Positions 43,561 through 55,026 of a stretch of DNA of 64,000 nucleotides are shown piece after piece (positions within the stretch are counted from its first letter, which is position 1; every line of letters starts with the position of its first letter). The stretch covers positions 1-64,000 of the forward strand of contig BSBK01014727.1 of assembly GCA_027943335.1 (NCBI GenBank), read 5' to 3'. The DNA is from Chamaecyparis obtusa. Lineage: Eukaryota > Streptophyta > Pinopsida > Cupressales > Cupressaceae. A program made the translations under genes and the position numbers. The notes under the pieces were generated by a model. The model was not told the origin of the DNA, searched no databases, and worked only from the letters and a program-made list of their open reading frames with translations.

Positions 43561-45120
43561 TCCACTTCAGTATTCAAAAATTTCATAATTCCTCCACTCA
43601 TTGTTACCTCATGAGATGGACTCTCTTCCCGTGGCTCAGTTATCAATGCCAAAAAAGGTTGTCAAGCTAGAAGTTGGTCTAGGATGTGAATTTAATTTAA
43701 GTAGTGCTTTATCACTTCCACAACAAAAAGTTATCCTGTAGCTACTACAGGAGCATCAACAAGCTTTTTCTTGGGACTATATGGATATGAAAGGCCTAGA
43801 TCCTGAACTCTACACTCATAGGATCTACATCGACCTTGAATGCAAGCCTATCTAGCAACCTCAAAGGAGGGTCAATCCAAGTTTAAGGGATATAGTTAAG
43901 AATGAATTGCAGAAGTTGTTAAATGCTAAATTCATTTACCCCACTTCTGATAGCCATGGGTCTCACCTCTAGTCATAGTCCCCAAGAAAGGAGGGAAGTG
44001 GAGATTTTGTGTCAACTACAGGGGGCTTAACATAGCCACTAAGAATAACCACTTCCCATTTCCGTTCATAGACCGAATCCTTGATAATCTCATTAGTAAG
44101 AAATACTTCTCTTTCTTGGATGCATTTAGTGGTTACAATCAGATTAAGATAGCTCTTGAGGACCAGGAGAAGACAAATTTCACGTGTCCATGGGGAACAT
44201 TTTCCTATTCAGTCTTACCTTTTAGTTTGTGCAATGCTCCTACCACTTTTCAAAGAGTTGTGATAAGTAAATTTTCTGATATATCTACTGATTGCATGGA
44301 GATTTACATGGATGATTTTACTACCTATGGAAATACCTTTGATGAAGCCAAGGAAAATTTGACAAAAGTCCTTTAGAGGTGCCAAGATTACAACCTTTCT
44401 CTCAACAGTGAAAAATGCTTCATGATTCATGATGATGGAGGAGGGGGTTGTATTAGGCCATTTCATTTCCTCAAAAGGTATTCAAGTGGACCTTGCCAAG
44501 ATTGAAGTAATCAGTACATTACCCACACCAATAAAGAAGAAGGATGTGCAGAGTTTTCTTGGGCATGTTAGGTATTATAGAAGATTCATAAAGGATTTTA
44601 GTCAGCTTGTAGCACCTTTGTATAATTTTTTGAAGAAGGATGTTGAGTTCACTTGGGACTCTGAGTGTACCAAGTCTTTCCTGCAACTTAAGGAAGTTCT
44701 CACCATAGCACCGATTTTGTGAGGGCCAAATTGGGGTTTGCCTTTTCACATTCATACTAACACCTCAGATTATGCTAATTGTGTTATGATTGGTCAAAAG
44801 GTGGATTTGGTGGAGCATGCTATTTATTTTATCAGTAAAAACTTGCAAGGTGCAGAGTTCAATTACATGGTCACTAAGAAAGAACTACTTGCAGTCATCT
44901 ATGCACTAAACAAATTTAGGCACTATATTACCATATATGAGATCTTTGTGCATACTGACCACTCTATTATCAAGTACTTGATGAATAAGTCAACATTCTC
45001 TGGAAGACTGGCTCACTGGTTTCTCTTAATGCAAGAATTTGATATCACCATAGTCAACAAGCCCTGTAAAGCCAATGTGGTTGCTAACTTCCTTTCTAGA
45101 CTGCATGTCCCTAATGATCC
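43561..45120 (+). pseudogene. pol: Athila-E reverse transcriptase and RNase H
   Basis: Motifs in order are PQRRVNPSLRDIVKNELQKLL, SPLVIVPKKGGKWRFCVNYRGLN (after a one-base deletion near 43955), DAFSGYNQIKIALEDQEKT, the YMDD box at 44305-44316, and GHVRYYRRFIKDFS. RNase H is at 44738-45070 (AIYFISKNLQGAEFNYMVTKKELLAVIYAL, VHTDHSIIKYL). Stops and at least two frameshifts (near 43955 and 44430) break the frame. Confidence 0.92.
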
Positions 45121-46450
45121 TGGAGTCATTGACAAAAGCTTTCCCGATGAGCATCTATTTCTACTATCTGCACATAATCCATGGTATGCCAACATTGCTA
45201 ATTATCTCACTACTAGTAAGACTCCATCTCATTTTTCTTCTAAAGAAAGAAGGTTGTTAGCTGAAAAAAGCTTTAATTATTCTTGGATTTATGGATTCAT
45301 GTTTTATACTAGTCTTGATCAAGTAACCCGTAGATGCATAAGGGAAGATGAGACATATGATATCCTTAGGGTGTGCCATGATGAGCCCTGTGGTGGTCAT
45401 TTTGCTTCCAAAAGAACAACATTCAAGATTTTGACTATGAGATATTACTGGCCCAACTTACACAAAGATGCTGCTCAATATACAAAGAAATGTGATAAAT
45501 GCCAATGCATGGGATGCCCTACTAAGATGGATGAGATGCCCCTTTAGCCTTAGGTAATTGTTGCACCATTTAATAAATGGGGGATTGACTTTTTTGGTCC
45601 TATTGAGCCATACTCACAAGGTAAAACTTATATCCTCATATGCACTGATTATGTTACAAAGTGGGTCAAGGCCAAACCAATGAAGCACCCTAAGGATGAT
45701 AATGTTGCTAAGTTCCTCTATGAGTTTATTTTCACAAAATTTGGTGTGCCTAGTGAATTACAATCTGATCAGGGACCTTAGTTTACTTCTAATCTAATAG
45801 CTACTTTGATGGAAGAGTATAAAATTTGGCATGGTAAATCCTTTCCCTATCATCCCCAAGAAAATGGATAGGTAGAAGTCACTAATAGGGAGCTGGAAGC
45901 CATTCTTACAAAGACCGTAGCACTCCATAAGAAGGACTGGGCCACATGACTTCCTGAAGCTCTTTGGGCTTACAAGACTACATAGAAGACTACAATAGGC
46001 TTCACTCCATTTGAGCTTGTCTATGGTCGGTCCGTTGTTATGCCTATAAAACTTGAACACAAAATATTAAGGACAGCGCTTAACCTTAGAATGGACCTCA
46101 CTGTAGTACATGAGGAAAAAATTATGAGTTTGAATGGACTTGATGAATGGCACAAATCTGCCTTGCATAATACTGAACTCCTACAACAATAGCGAAAGCA
46201 ATGCATGACAAGTATATAAAGGAGAAAGTCTTTTCTATTGGTGATTGGGTGCTTCTCTTTGACTCTTGGTATCAGCATCATCCCAAGAAGTTCCAATTGC
46301 AATGGTTAGGCCCATATGAGATTGTAGTTGTGTTTCCTAATGGAGAAGTCTAGCTTTCTATTGTTGATCCTATTCAGTTTAAGTTGCCAATTAATGGTCA
46401 CAGGCTAAAATTGTATCACAAACCTCAAAGTAAGGAAGAGTTCCTATAGC
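45121..46450 (+). pseudogene. int: Athila-E integrase
   Basis: Zinc domain HDEPCGGHFASKRTTFKILTMRYYWPNLHKDA followed by CDKCQ is open within 44738-45547. The core keeps Asp in WGIDFFGPI, Asp in SDQGP and Glu in ENG-stop-VEVTN, with TAG replacing a Gln codon inside the last motif. LWAYKTT-stop-KTTIGFTPFELVYG marks the C-terminal core and KFQLQWLGPYEIV the final domain. Stops include TGA from CGA and TAG from TGG. Confidence 0.9.
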
Positions 46451-47173
46451 TCTTTTCATCCACTGCTGGTGATATATTTCCTACAGCAACTGTGAATGAT
46501 CTTTATGCTCATTTGCATTCTTCACTTTGACATGTTCTCATCACTTCCATAATAAACGCTTTCTTCATGAAAGTTCTTTCTCCATAATAAAATTCCATTT
46601 CATTTATTTTCTTTCACCCATCCATTTTCATATTTCTACATTCATGGATAACAACAGCTACTTCCCTCAGCACACATTCAGGTTAGTACACTATCTAAGG
46701 TATTTATTCCTAAATTAGTTTTTCCACTTTTTAGCTATGCCTCATCACATGTGGAAGTGTGGGACCACTTGCCTAATTAAGTTGGGAGGGGGGGTGGCAG
46801 TTATTTATCATTTTTTGTCTTACGTATTCATAAAATCTTTATGTTTTATTCTTTTGTCTTGTTTGTACTTTACAGTTCTTGTCATGATTTGACAATCTTT
46901 AAGACTTGTGTGCTATGATTTATTTTTCACATATCAAGGGTGGAAAGTACGTGCTAAGTACAAAGTCTATGATTTTGTAATTATGAGTAGTTAGTGTGTG
47001 AGATATTCTTGATTTGTACTCATATTTGCACTGAAGTTCATTTCCAAAATGCTAGACCTTTCTATATTCAAAACCTTCCCGTAACTTGCCAATTCAAAAC
47101 TCCTTGTCTGAGCTTTGTTTTTTACTGTTTAAATTTCCTACAACTTCATTTTGAGTAAATTGACAACCTGAAG
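46451..47173 (+). other. Athila-E spacer between pol and the extra ORF
   Basis: About 720 bases of T-rich DNA without motif. One GGGAGGGGGGGTGGCAG string (about 46780-46800) is a possible internal polypurine tract. Nothing coding is recognised. Confidence 0.45.
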
Positions 47174-49660
47174 ATGGGAGGTGACCTTATTCATAGGGAA
47201 CCCATAGTGCATAATATCTTGCTAGATGATCAAGCCTGCAGACCATATTTTTAGGAAAGGAGATGGCTTGATTACATCCTAAAGATAATCGATTGGGATG
47301 ATGAAGTTGCTTTGCAATTTCTAGGCTCATTGAAAGAAGAAGTGGCCATAGTCAAGGGGCTAAGGGTGCCATTTTCACAAGCCATAGTGGCAGAAGTTAT
47401 GGGGTTACCATAGGAAGGGGAGGAATTTGTGGAAATTATTGATCGAATGACATGTAGAGCTCAGTTTACCCTGCATGCAGACCCACCTCTGGAAATTGAC
47501 CCAAAGCAAGATACGTTTAGGATGTCTCTTCCAGAGCCATTTAGGCAATGTGCAATTCATGTCATCAAGTATTTCACTTGTGAAGGATAGAAATCATACC
47601 TACATTCCAGTCATTTCAAATTTTTAAGCTATCTACAGTATGAAAATATGCCTATAAACATTCCTAGCATCATGTTTAACATCTTGAAGAAGCAAGCTAC
47701 TTTGGTACAGGAGGGTAAATGTAATTCTATCTCACACTATTGTTTGGTCAAATTAATAGTTGAAAGAGCCTTAAGGGAGTAATCAAAATTATCTTGGGAA
47801 TAATTTATGTTGCAAGGGTTTAAAGAACCAACTCCAGAGCCTTTTGGGTGAAGGGTTGGGTAGAGACTTCAAACTGACAAAGGGTTTCTCAGAGGAACAA
47901 AGGAAAGAAAAATAGTCCTAGTTCTAGTCAGTAGGCAAAGTAACATTCTCCTGTAGTCGCAAGCACTTCAAGGAAGAGGAAAAATTTGAGAAAAAGGAAG
48001 AAACTCCATTGAGGAGAAGTAACAGAAAGAAACAAAATGAGACTGTTGATATACCACTTGACGGGTTAAATGTTAAACCTAAAATCTCTGAGCAAAAGGA
48101 AGAAGAACCCAATAATATGCAGCATAAAACAATTGAGAAGCCTCCTGAAGTTAAGCAAGAGCAAGCTCCTGAGAAGAAAGTAGATAAATAATGCATCATC
48201 ATTGATGATGATTCCTGCTCTGAGGATCAGGCTTATGTATTCTGAAGAAGGGGTTCCTCCTCTAGGGGACATCAGACAAATGATAGTTCTAGTGACTTAG
48301 GAAATGAAGAAATGTATGGGGGATGTTATGTGATGGAAGAAGAGGAATTGGGATTATCTCTTGCAACAGAGAGGAATACATATGAAGAAAACCATGATGT
48401 TGATATGGATGTTGTTAATAGAGTGGTGGAGCAGGTTTTAAGTGAGGGTTTGGATGCATTAACCTTTACTACACACTAATGTTGTAACTCTGAAAGATCC
48501 ATGGTGGTGTGGATAGATCCTATGGAAGGGATATGCTGTAAAAATGGTAAGCCTCCTATTACTCATCTAGTGGAAAATTCTAGTCTCAATTCTATGTCAG
48601 AAAAGTCTGGTTATGTGTCTTTATTATCAGTCATTTTTCAATTATCCAAGCAATTATTTTTAGAGAGGGAACAATTGAAACAATAGAGGAAAGAGTTAAA
48701 TAGGGTTGTAGATGAGCATTACCAAGAGATTCTTGATCAGGAAGAAAAGGTAGAGCAATTACATGAAAAACTCACTAAAGTGACAACCCTTATTCCTGAA
48801 TTAATGAGCTGTAGGTCCCTGTCTCCTATTTATGCCCTATTCCTAAAAGAATAGCTGTTGAATTATCAGATGACTTGCATTATGCAAGATAGATCCCCAT
48901 TGTTAAAAGAGCCTCTTTAATTTTCCCAGGCCTTTAATAATTCTCCTGTAACCATAAAGAATTTATTGTGTGAATTCTTTCTCCACAATCTAGTAGTGCC
49001 AAATGATAGAACCTGGAACCCTTTACTTTATGTAGGGGATATATAGCTAAGAGCTCTTATGTCTTGGATACATAATGAAATCAGTTGGGAATCACAAGCC
49101 AAGGTCTGTAGAGAATTAGAAGATGAAATTCCTCTATACCTAAGGCCAGAAGTTAAGGATCCTAGGACATGTTATTTTGACTAGTTACGAATTTCCCCAT
49201 TAGATGCAGGAAGCAAGATCATTTACCCACTTCATGATGAAGAATTTGATGAGTATGAGAAGCTAGTTAATTCTGAATTGACTGAAGCCATAAACACCAT
49301 TCAGTGGCATTGGATTAATTTAACCAGAGAACTAAGGAATAAGGAACCATATTCGCCTTTGAACTTTGACATGGAAAAAAGGTGTGCACCTTGGTATATC
49401 TCCTTAGGAAGGGTAAGATAAAGCTTTTGGATTCCTCTCACATTCCAGCCACCTTTTCTCATCTCACCCCTATTAGCCAATTCAGAGAGTATAGATAGTT
49501 ATGATATGCAAGGGGAAGTGGACAGATGGGCCAAGCATAGGGAAACCAAGGGATTCTTATAGAGCTTTGAAAAAGGAGGTAGTGGACAAAAGACAACTAT
49601 CAATTATAGGATGACTATCAAACTTAAGAATTTTATGTTTTCTATGAGACCAGAAAAAAT
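47174..49660 (+). pseudogene. Athila-E extra ORF after pol (env-like position)
   Basis: Starting at ATG 47174-47176 the strand reads MGGDLIHREP, then FLGSLKEEVAIVKGLRVPFSQAIVAEVMGLP, FRMSLPEPFRQCAIHVIKYF and ISHYCLVKLIVERALRE. This is the extra Athila ORF described as env-like or as a putative plant transposon protein. From about 48000 it becomes Lys/Glu-rich with a likely coiled-coil segment around 48680-48790 and possible helical stretches to 49660. Multiple TAG/TAA stops. No clear signal peptide or transmembrane segment could be confirmed by eye. Confidence 0.65.
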
Positions 49661-49675
49661 TTAAGCTAGGGGCAA

Positions 49676-50892
49676 TGATAATCCCAATTTATGGACTATT
49701 TTGTTTATGATTTTTTGGTTTATACTTAAGTATCTCATGGGTTTTCATAAATAATATTTAGACTTTCTATGCTCCTAAACTATGCCTATGTGTGTATTTG
49801 GTACTTTTAAGACTAAAGAAATGTGTTGAATAAATTTATAGATTAAGTGGATATTATGATGAAATTTGATATTTCTTTCCTCTCTACACTACTGGGTAGT
49901 ATTCCTATAGCCATGTGATGAGGATATGCTAAAATAGGAAAACTTATTATGTATCTTTATCTTGGATTTGTGTTGTGAATTTCATGTGCTAACCTCTTGC
50001 AGGGAAGGATTAAGTCAACTGGTAATGAAGACTCGACGTTAAAGTGGCTTCATCAAGTTGAGCAACCATTTCCAATATTCTTTATGGTTCCACTACTTAG
50101 TGGTTGCTATTGAAGAAAAAGTCAATTCAATTACCAAATGTTTAGGAGGATATCCAACGCTTAAACATTCCTATATTCTTGCGAATTTAATATGGCTTAT
50201 TCATGCAGAAATGATGTTGTCTCTTTTATAACTTAAAGTTGTTATCCCCAGGTAATGGAGGATGCTAGTTCTTAGGTGTTTTTTTTTTCAAGTTTTTTTA
50301 AATACACTTTGACAGTCTATATTGTACTATAATGTAATCCAGAAAAGAAATGAATACACTTTGATAGTCTATATTGTACTTATGTTGATGTTTCATGAAT
50401 GAATAGATGATATCTTCAGATTTCTATCTTTGAGTTTTAAATCCATTCACTCTTCTATGGGGGCCCATGCAGAAGATGAACTCTGATCATGTTTAAGTAG
50501 GATCTAGTCTCAAGTTTCTTTGAAGTTCTTTAGTACTGTTGCTCCTGCAGCCATTGGTAGTAGAACCACTGACTGTTCCAACAACATAGGTTTAGTATTG
50601 AAGCATTGTTAGATTACTATTGAAGCATTTCCTTAAGTTCTAAGTTAGGCTATTATTTCAATTCCTAGCATAGATTTCCTATAGCAATTCCATTATTTAA
50701 GTAATGATGGATTTTGAGATGAACTAAAGCATACACTTTGCAGTCACCATTTCAAGTTTATGGTCTCGGATTGATGAATCTAAATGAAGCTCATCATGAT
50801 ACTCCAAGTAAACATTTGATGCTATTACCCATAGAATCACTATGAAGGATGTCCAATCCTTGAGATTACTGAAGTATTGTTCTAACCAACCA
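49676..50892 (+). repeat. Athila-E 3' LTR
   Basis: The 1217-bp copy starts TGATAATCCC directly after AAGCTAGGGGCAA, a typical Athila polypurine tract (49663-49675). It ends TAACCAACCA at 50892. Compared with the 5' copy it carries a local rearrangement at about 50280-50350. Confidence 0.93.
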
Positions 50893-51680
50893 ATAATTAC
50901 TATTCATTCTTTTAATTACTAGGAAAAAGGACCCAATAACAATTAGGGGATCCAATAATAGTGACATTTGACCCCCCAATAACATACCTTAAAGGAGCCC
51001 TAAAAAATGATAACACGTGTACTAATAGTCAATCACACATACTAAAAACCAATCATTTTTAGCTATTTTTGGTTGGTAATTGACCCATTTGACATTTGGC
51101 CATAAGTACTAGCATTTTTTAGTGAATATCTATTGTGAAAAATCATGTAAATCTGACATACCATTTAAGATCCACAGATATACAAACTTATGGTGTGAGA
51201 ATACTAGATCCTTTCTTATGATGAAGCTAAATAATCACAATCATTATTATTAATTATAATCCAAATAAAAATGTATCTCTAATATAAACACTAACATTTC
51301 ACTTGAAATAATTGTCATACATTCAATCCTTCGTAGTTAATTGATGCATAAATAAAAACAATTTATGTAACTAGAGATTATAATAACTTGATGATAAAGA
51401 GAGGAGAATCAAATTCATGATGTAAAATTAAACTTAAAAATAAAATAAAATGATAGATTTCAAATGACGATAATCTCTAAATAACTTGTTGTCTCAACTG
51501 TGAACAATCACCCTCTTCTTACTTAAGCAATTACACAGCCAAGAAAATTGGTACTGTTAGGGTTAGATATTGACCCCATCAAATGGACCTAAAAAGAAAT
51601 TATGCAAAAATAGTTTCTTAGGGATTTGACCAAATCAAAAGGGATGTCAAGCAAGTTTACATTATCAATGAATGAAAATG
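50893..51680. other. Unassigned AT-rich DNA
   Basis: No coding motif is seen. Between 50930 and 51120 words such as GGGGATCCAATAATAG and ACCAATCATTTTTAGC appear without a clear terminal inverted repeat. The right edge meets the probable Copia-G LTR at 51681. Confidence 0.4.
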
Positions 51681-51834
51681 TGAGAATAACTAAGAAGGGG
51701 GTGAATCAGTTATCCACTGTCCCAAAACACAATGTATAATCCAAAACAATTACTTCAACTTCTGCTACTCGGTAAACATAAAATAATTTCATTGTCTATT
51801 CTTTTACTGATTATCAGTCTAAACATATAGCAGT

Positions 51835-52793
51835 TGTATATACCCAAAAATGGTCATCTAGACTATTAGCCCCTTGCTAGCATTATTTGCCAAAATCTTC
51901 AATTGTTTGTTCTTGATCAAATCCTAGTTCTATCATTTATTCAATTATTTTCTATGGGATAGCCATCTTATCCTAAGTCTTTATTTAATTAAAAGGAATA
52001 TTTCCTCCCCTTTTACTAAATAAAAAGTCCCCACTTTTCCTCTTATCCTAAGTTGCACAATTAAAGCATTATTCCTATTTTATAAAAAGGGAAAAAGCAC
52101 TTTTTGTCTCACATGGACACAAAAGTCAACTCTTATTTTATCATTGGAGGATATTTGTGCACATGGATTGCTCCACTTTCAAGCTCCACCCTTCATTAAA
52201 TCATTTGCCTCTTAATCTCCATGGTCCATTCTTTTTCAATTCCTTTAAAAGGAGATCTCTCTTCCCATTTTAGGATGAATCTTTTGAATACTAAAGTTAT
52301 GCTGTAGGTTTTCTAGGTCACTTTGGAGCTTTTGAAGATTTGGAGCATTGTTAGAATCTACATTCTATTCTTAGCTTTCATATTTGAATTCCATTCTAGT
52401 TTCATTCTTGCATAGTAGCTTCATGTTTATGCTTTCTTAGCTTAGTTTTTTTTATGCTATAGATTAACTCACATAGCTTAATAGGAAGGATTTATAACAC
52501 TTGTACTTTCCTTTCATAGCTTAGCTTGCATCTTCATTTCTTAGCATAGCATAGCATTGCATTGCATTTCCATTCTTGATTCTTGGGGATATTGGCATAC
52601 TTGCCCTTATCTTCATTTGAATCTCCCATTGCATGGTTTACTAGCAAGGTTATAGGCTTAATAGCTCTAGCTGAGAGCATTCTTAAAACCCTTGCACTCT
52701 ATGCCTAGAGAGCTATGGATCAATTTTTGAGACCTCATTCTTGAGTGTTCTTGATTGTAATGAATTATAGAAGTTCATTATTTAGAGTACATA
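51835..52793 (+). repeat. Tat-F 5' LTR
   Basis: The copy ends GAGTACATA before TTTTTGG of the primer site. The other copy ends GAGTACACA, so the final C was probably lost by C-to-T. AT-rich with short ATGCATTGCATT-like repeats near 52540. Confidence 0.9.
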
Positions 52794-52797
52794 TTTT

Positions 52798-52814
52798 TGG
52801 CACCCATCGTGGGG
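52798..52814 (+). promoter_or_regulatory. Tat-F primer binding site, tRNA-Lys type
   Basis: Sequence TGGCACCCATCGTGGGG lies four bases inside the 5' LTR. It is a variant of the Tat-C site TGGCGCCCACCATGGGG. Confidence 0.75.
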
Positions 52815-55026
52815 TAGAACAACTCTGTTTTGTCATTTTCATGCATTTTCATCAAATTTTCATCATAATTTAGCATCATTTTCAGCTCTCTAGTGTTTTT
52901 GGCTCAGAATATCATGTGATAGTTTGTTATATATTGGCATGATACTTTACCAGTTAAAGTATCACCCCCTTTGAGACATTCTATCGCCCTGCTATAGTAT
53001 ACTCTATCACCTACAGGTAGTACAAAGTATCACCCAGAGAGGAAAGTATCACCCCAGTATGTTATAAAGTATCGCGTGATATTTCTGGTGACTATATTGT
53101 CACCTGTACCTAGCAGTGAGTTGTTCCTTGGTTCTTTCTTGCCAAGTTTTGATCTAATGAGCTTGTTAGTTTAGTTTGCTATGGTTAGGTAGATTTAATT
53201 TGTAGATTTCATTCAGTTTTTGATGTGCTGACCCTTGTAGGGATAATAAGTTGTGCTTGTAGGTGCTCTCATTGCTTAGTATTTTCTTAAAAGAATGTAT
53301 GTCAAAGAGGGCTACTAATGGTTTCTGCAAGGCTGCCCTAAGCATAAAAACCAAATCAAGTGCTTGTTTAATTTCTTTCCTTTTAAGTGCAGCATATACT
53401 AGATGTTTCATTTCATAGGAACTTAAGATCTTGTTGTAGGAATTCTTTGGTGGTAGGAGAGTATGCTCTTCACCCTTGTGGTGAAATAGAAATCTTGACC
53501 CATCCTTGAATTTTGAAAGCAAGAGGGTAATTGAACTCTTCTTGGTGTGTTTGGGAAAAACTTTGAGATAGGGGAGTATGCTCTTCACCCTTGTGGTGAA
53601 ACAAAAACCTTGAACCTCATAAGTTGATGCACTTTTTGTTTAGTTCTTATAATCCTTTAGCAGGCCTACTCTTGAGCAATCAAGAGGAACGACCGAAGTG
53701 AGAACAAGCCTTTTTCCAACTATTCCAACCCACTATAAACTCAAGGCTATCAAGGACATAAAACCTTGATAGATGTAGTGCTTGTCTTCACTTGATATGA
53801 GTGCTTGTGGGATTGTGACCATGAAGAAAGTGTCGAGCAAGAATTCTTAAGGTGCTCTTGTGGCCACAAGGTCCTAGTCTCATTTTGGGAGCAAGAGGGG
53901 TACTATGAACAGAAGCCCTTATTAAGAACCATTAGATAGAAGCCACCCTATTTTTCTGCTTAGCTTTTTGGTGCAAGGATTGATCCAAGTGGAATAACCC
54001 GGATCACCCCAAGATTACTCACCATCTGTGTTCCTTTGGTTGTGTCTTTGGCACTTCCATGACAAAGCCAACATCTATTGTGGGTAACCACTTTGTGTGA
54101 GGCAATGGGACATCAAGTGTGGGCCAAGTTGCTAAGTATTGAGCCTTTATCCTTTTAGGATAGAAATTTCTTGAAGTGTTCTTGTTGTGATATACCTGTG
54201 TAAACATTCTTGGACAATTAAACATCATGGTAGTATTCATAGGATTTTCAATTTTGATATCACATTTTCTTGTCTTGGAAAGGTTTCTTTTTCCCTTGTT
54301 TCAAGTGTTCTATGACATGTTTTGATCACCTACTATTTGCAAACTTGTCTATTATCTACTGATACTATATTATGGATTGAGAAATTGACCTTACCAAACT
54401 GAAACATTGATCCATTACTTTCAAAAATTGAGTTTTTCATGCTCACTGGTCAGTTATCACTCTTTGTTCTGAGAAATATCACACAATAGTTCGCTATTGC
54501 AAGACTATCGCTTTGCCTACCTAGAAAATATCACCCAGACTTATTAGAAACTGTCGCCCTACTTATAGCAAGATATCACCTAGTCATAAAGTGTTGCCCT
54601 ACTTTCCTGGAAAGTATCACCCAGAACCTTTTTGATGTCTTGCTGTTGTTGCAATTCGGAGCTACTAAACTTGAACTTTAACCTACCGTAGAGTGTCTTT
54701 TTTTTATGTTCTTATCTGAAACTGGCTTGTTTCCTACATGCTTAGATTTGTTCTAGACTAAAAAAAATGAGCTAAAACTATTGGGTTTGAGCCTAAAAAA
54801 TGCTATTCTTGATCACTTGTCACATTACGGTTACCTCTCTAGCTGCTTGCTAATCGAGCTTCTTGCTCATCTCTCGGCTTGAGTCAATTGATTGTTGTAA
54901 GTTCTTGAGCACCTTTGACAAGCCATCTCTATTGTTCTACTTTGACAAGTGATCTTTATTATCTTTTCTTATCTCAATATCTGAGAAACTTTGTCTCATT
55001 CTATTAGTCAACCAACAATTTTTTTC
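52815..55026 (+). other. Tat-F leader with two motif clusters
   Basis: The leader is about 2.2 kb. AAAGTATCACCC-type motifs occur at 52910, 52960, 52982, 53005, 53028, 53047, 53070 and 53098 (position of TATC or TGTC), and again at 54455, 54477, 54506, 54529, 54552, 54574 and 54615, mostly 19-23 bases apart. The conserved block ATTACTCACCATCTG with GGTGCAAGGATTGATCC lies at 53970-54028. A small tandem duplication GGAGAGTATGCTCTTCACCCTTGTGGTGAAA-like lies at 53456 and 53575. Opposite-strand frames (53166-53588, 54019-54240) look accidental. Confidence 0.65.

Larger units (their letters stand above)
39610..50892 (+). mobile_element. Athila-E: complete but decayed Athila-type Gypsy element
   Basis: LTRs (39610-40844 and 49676-50892) start TGATRA and end ACCAACCA. 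The flanks ATTAT (39605-39609) and ATAAT (50893-50897) differ by one base. The order is gag, protease, reverse transcriptase, RNase H, integrase and then an extra region of about 2.5 kb after pol, the layout of plant Athila elements. The primer site is Asp-type, as in Athila. Dozens of stops, nearly all TAG or TAA at glutamine-type positions, and several frameshifts make it inactive. Confidence 0.92.

Noticed and set aside
46780..46800. Second polypurine tract in Athila-E as an element boundary
   Set aside because: No LTR follows it and the extra ORF lies downstream; at most it is an internal tract.
41000..49660. Reassigned stop codons (TAG read as Gln) in Athila-E
   Set aside because: The same element also has frameshifts, TGA and TAA stops and lost motifs, and neighbours show the same transitions. 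Methyl-cytosine deamination explains the pattern without a new code.
50930..51120. MITE in the AT-rich stretch right of Athila-E
   Set aside because: Some words recur but no terminal inverted repeat with flanking duplication could be identified by eye.
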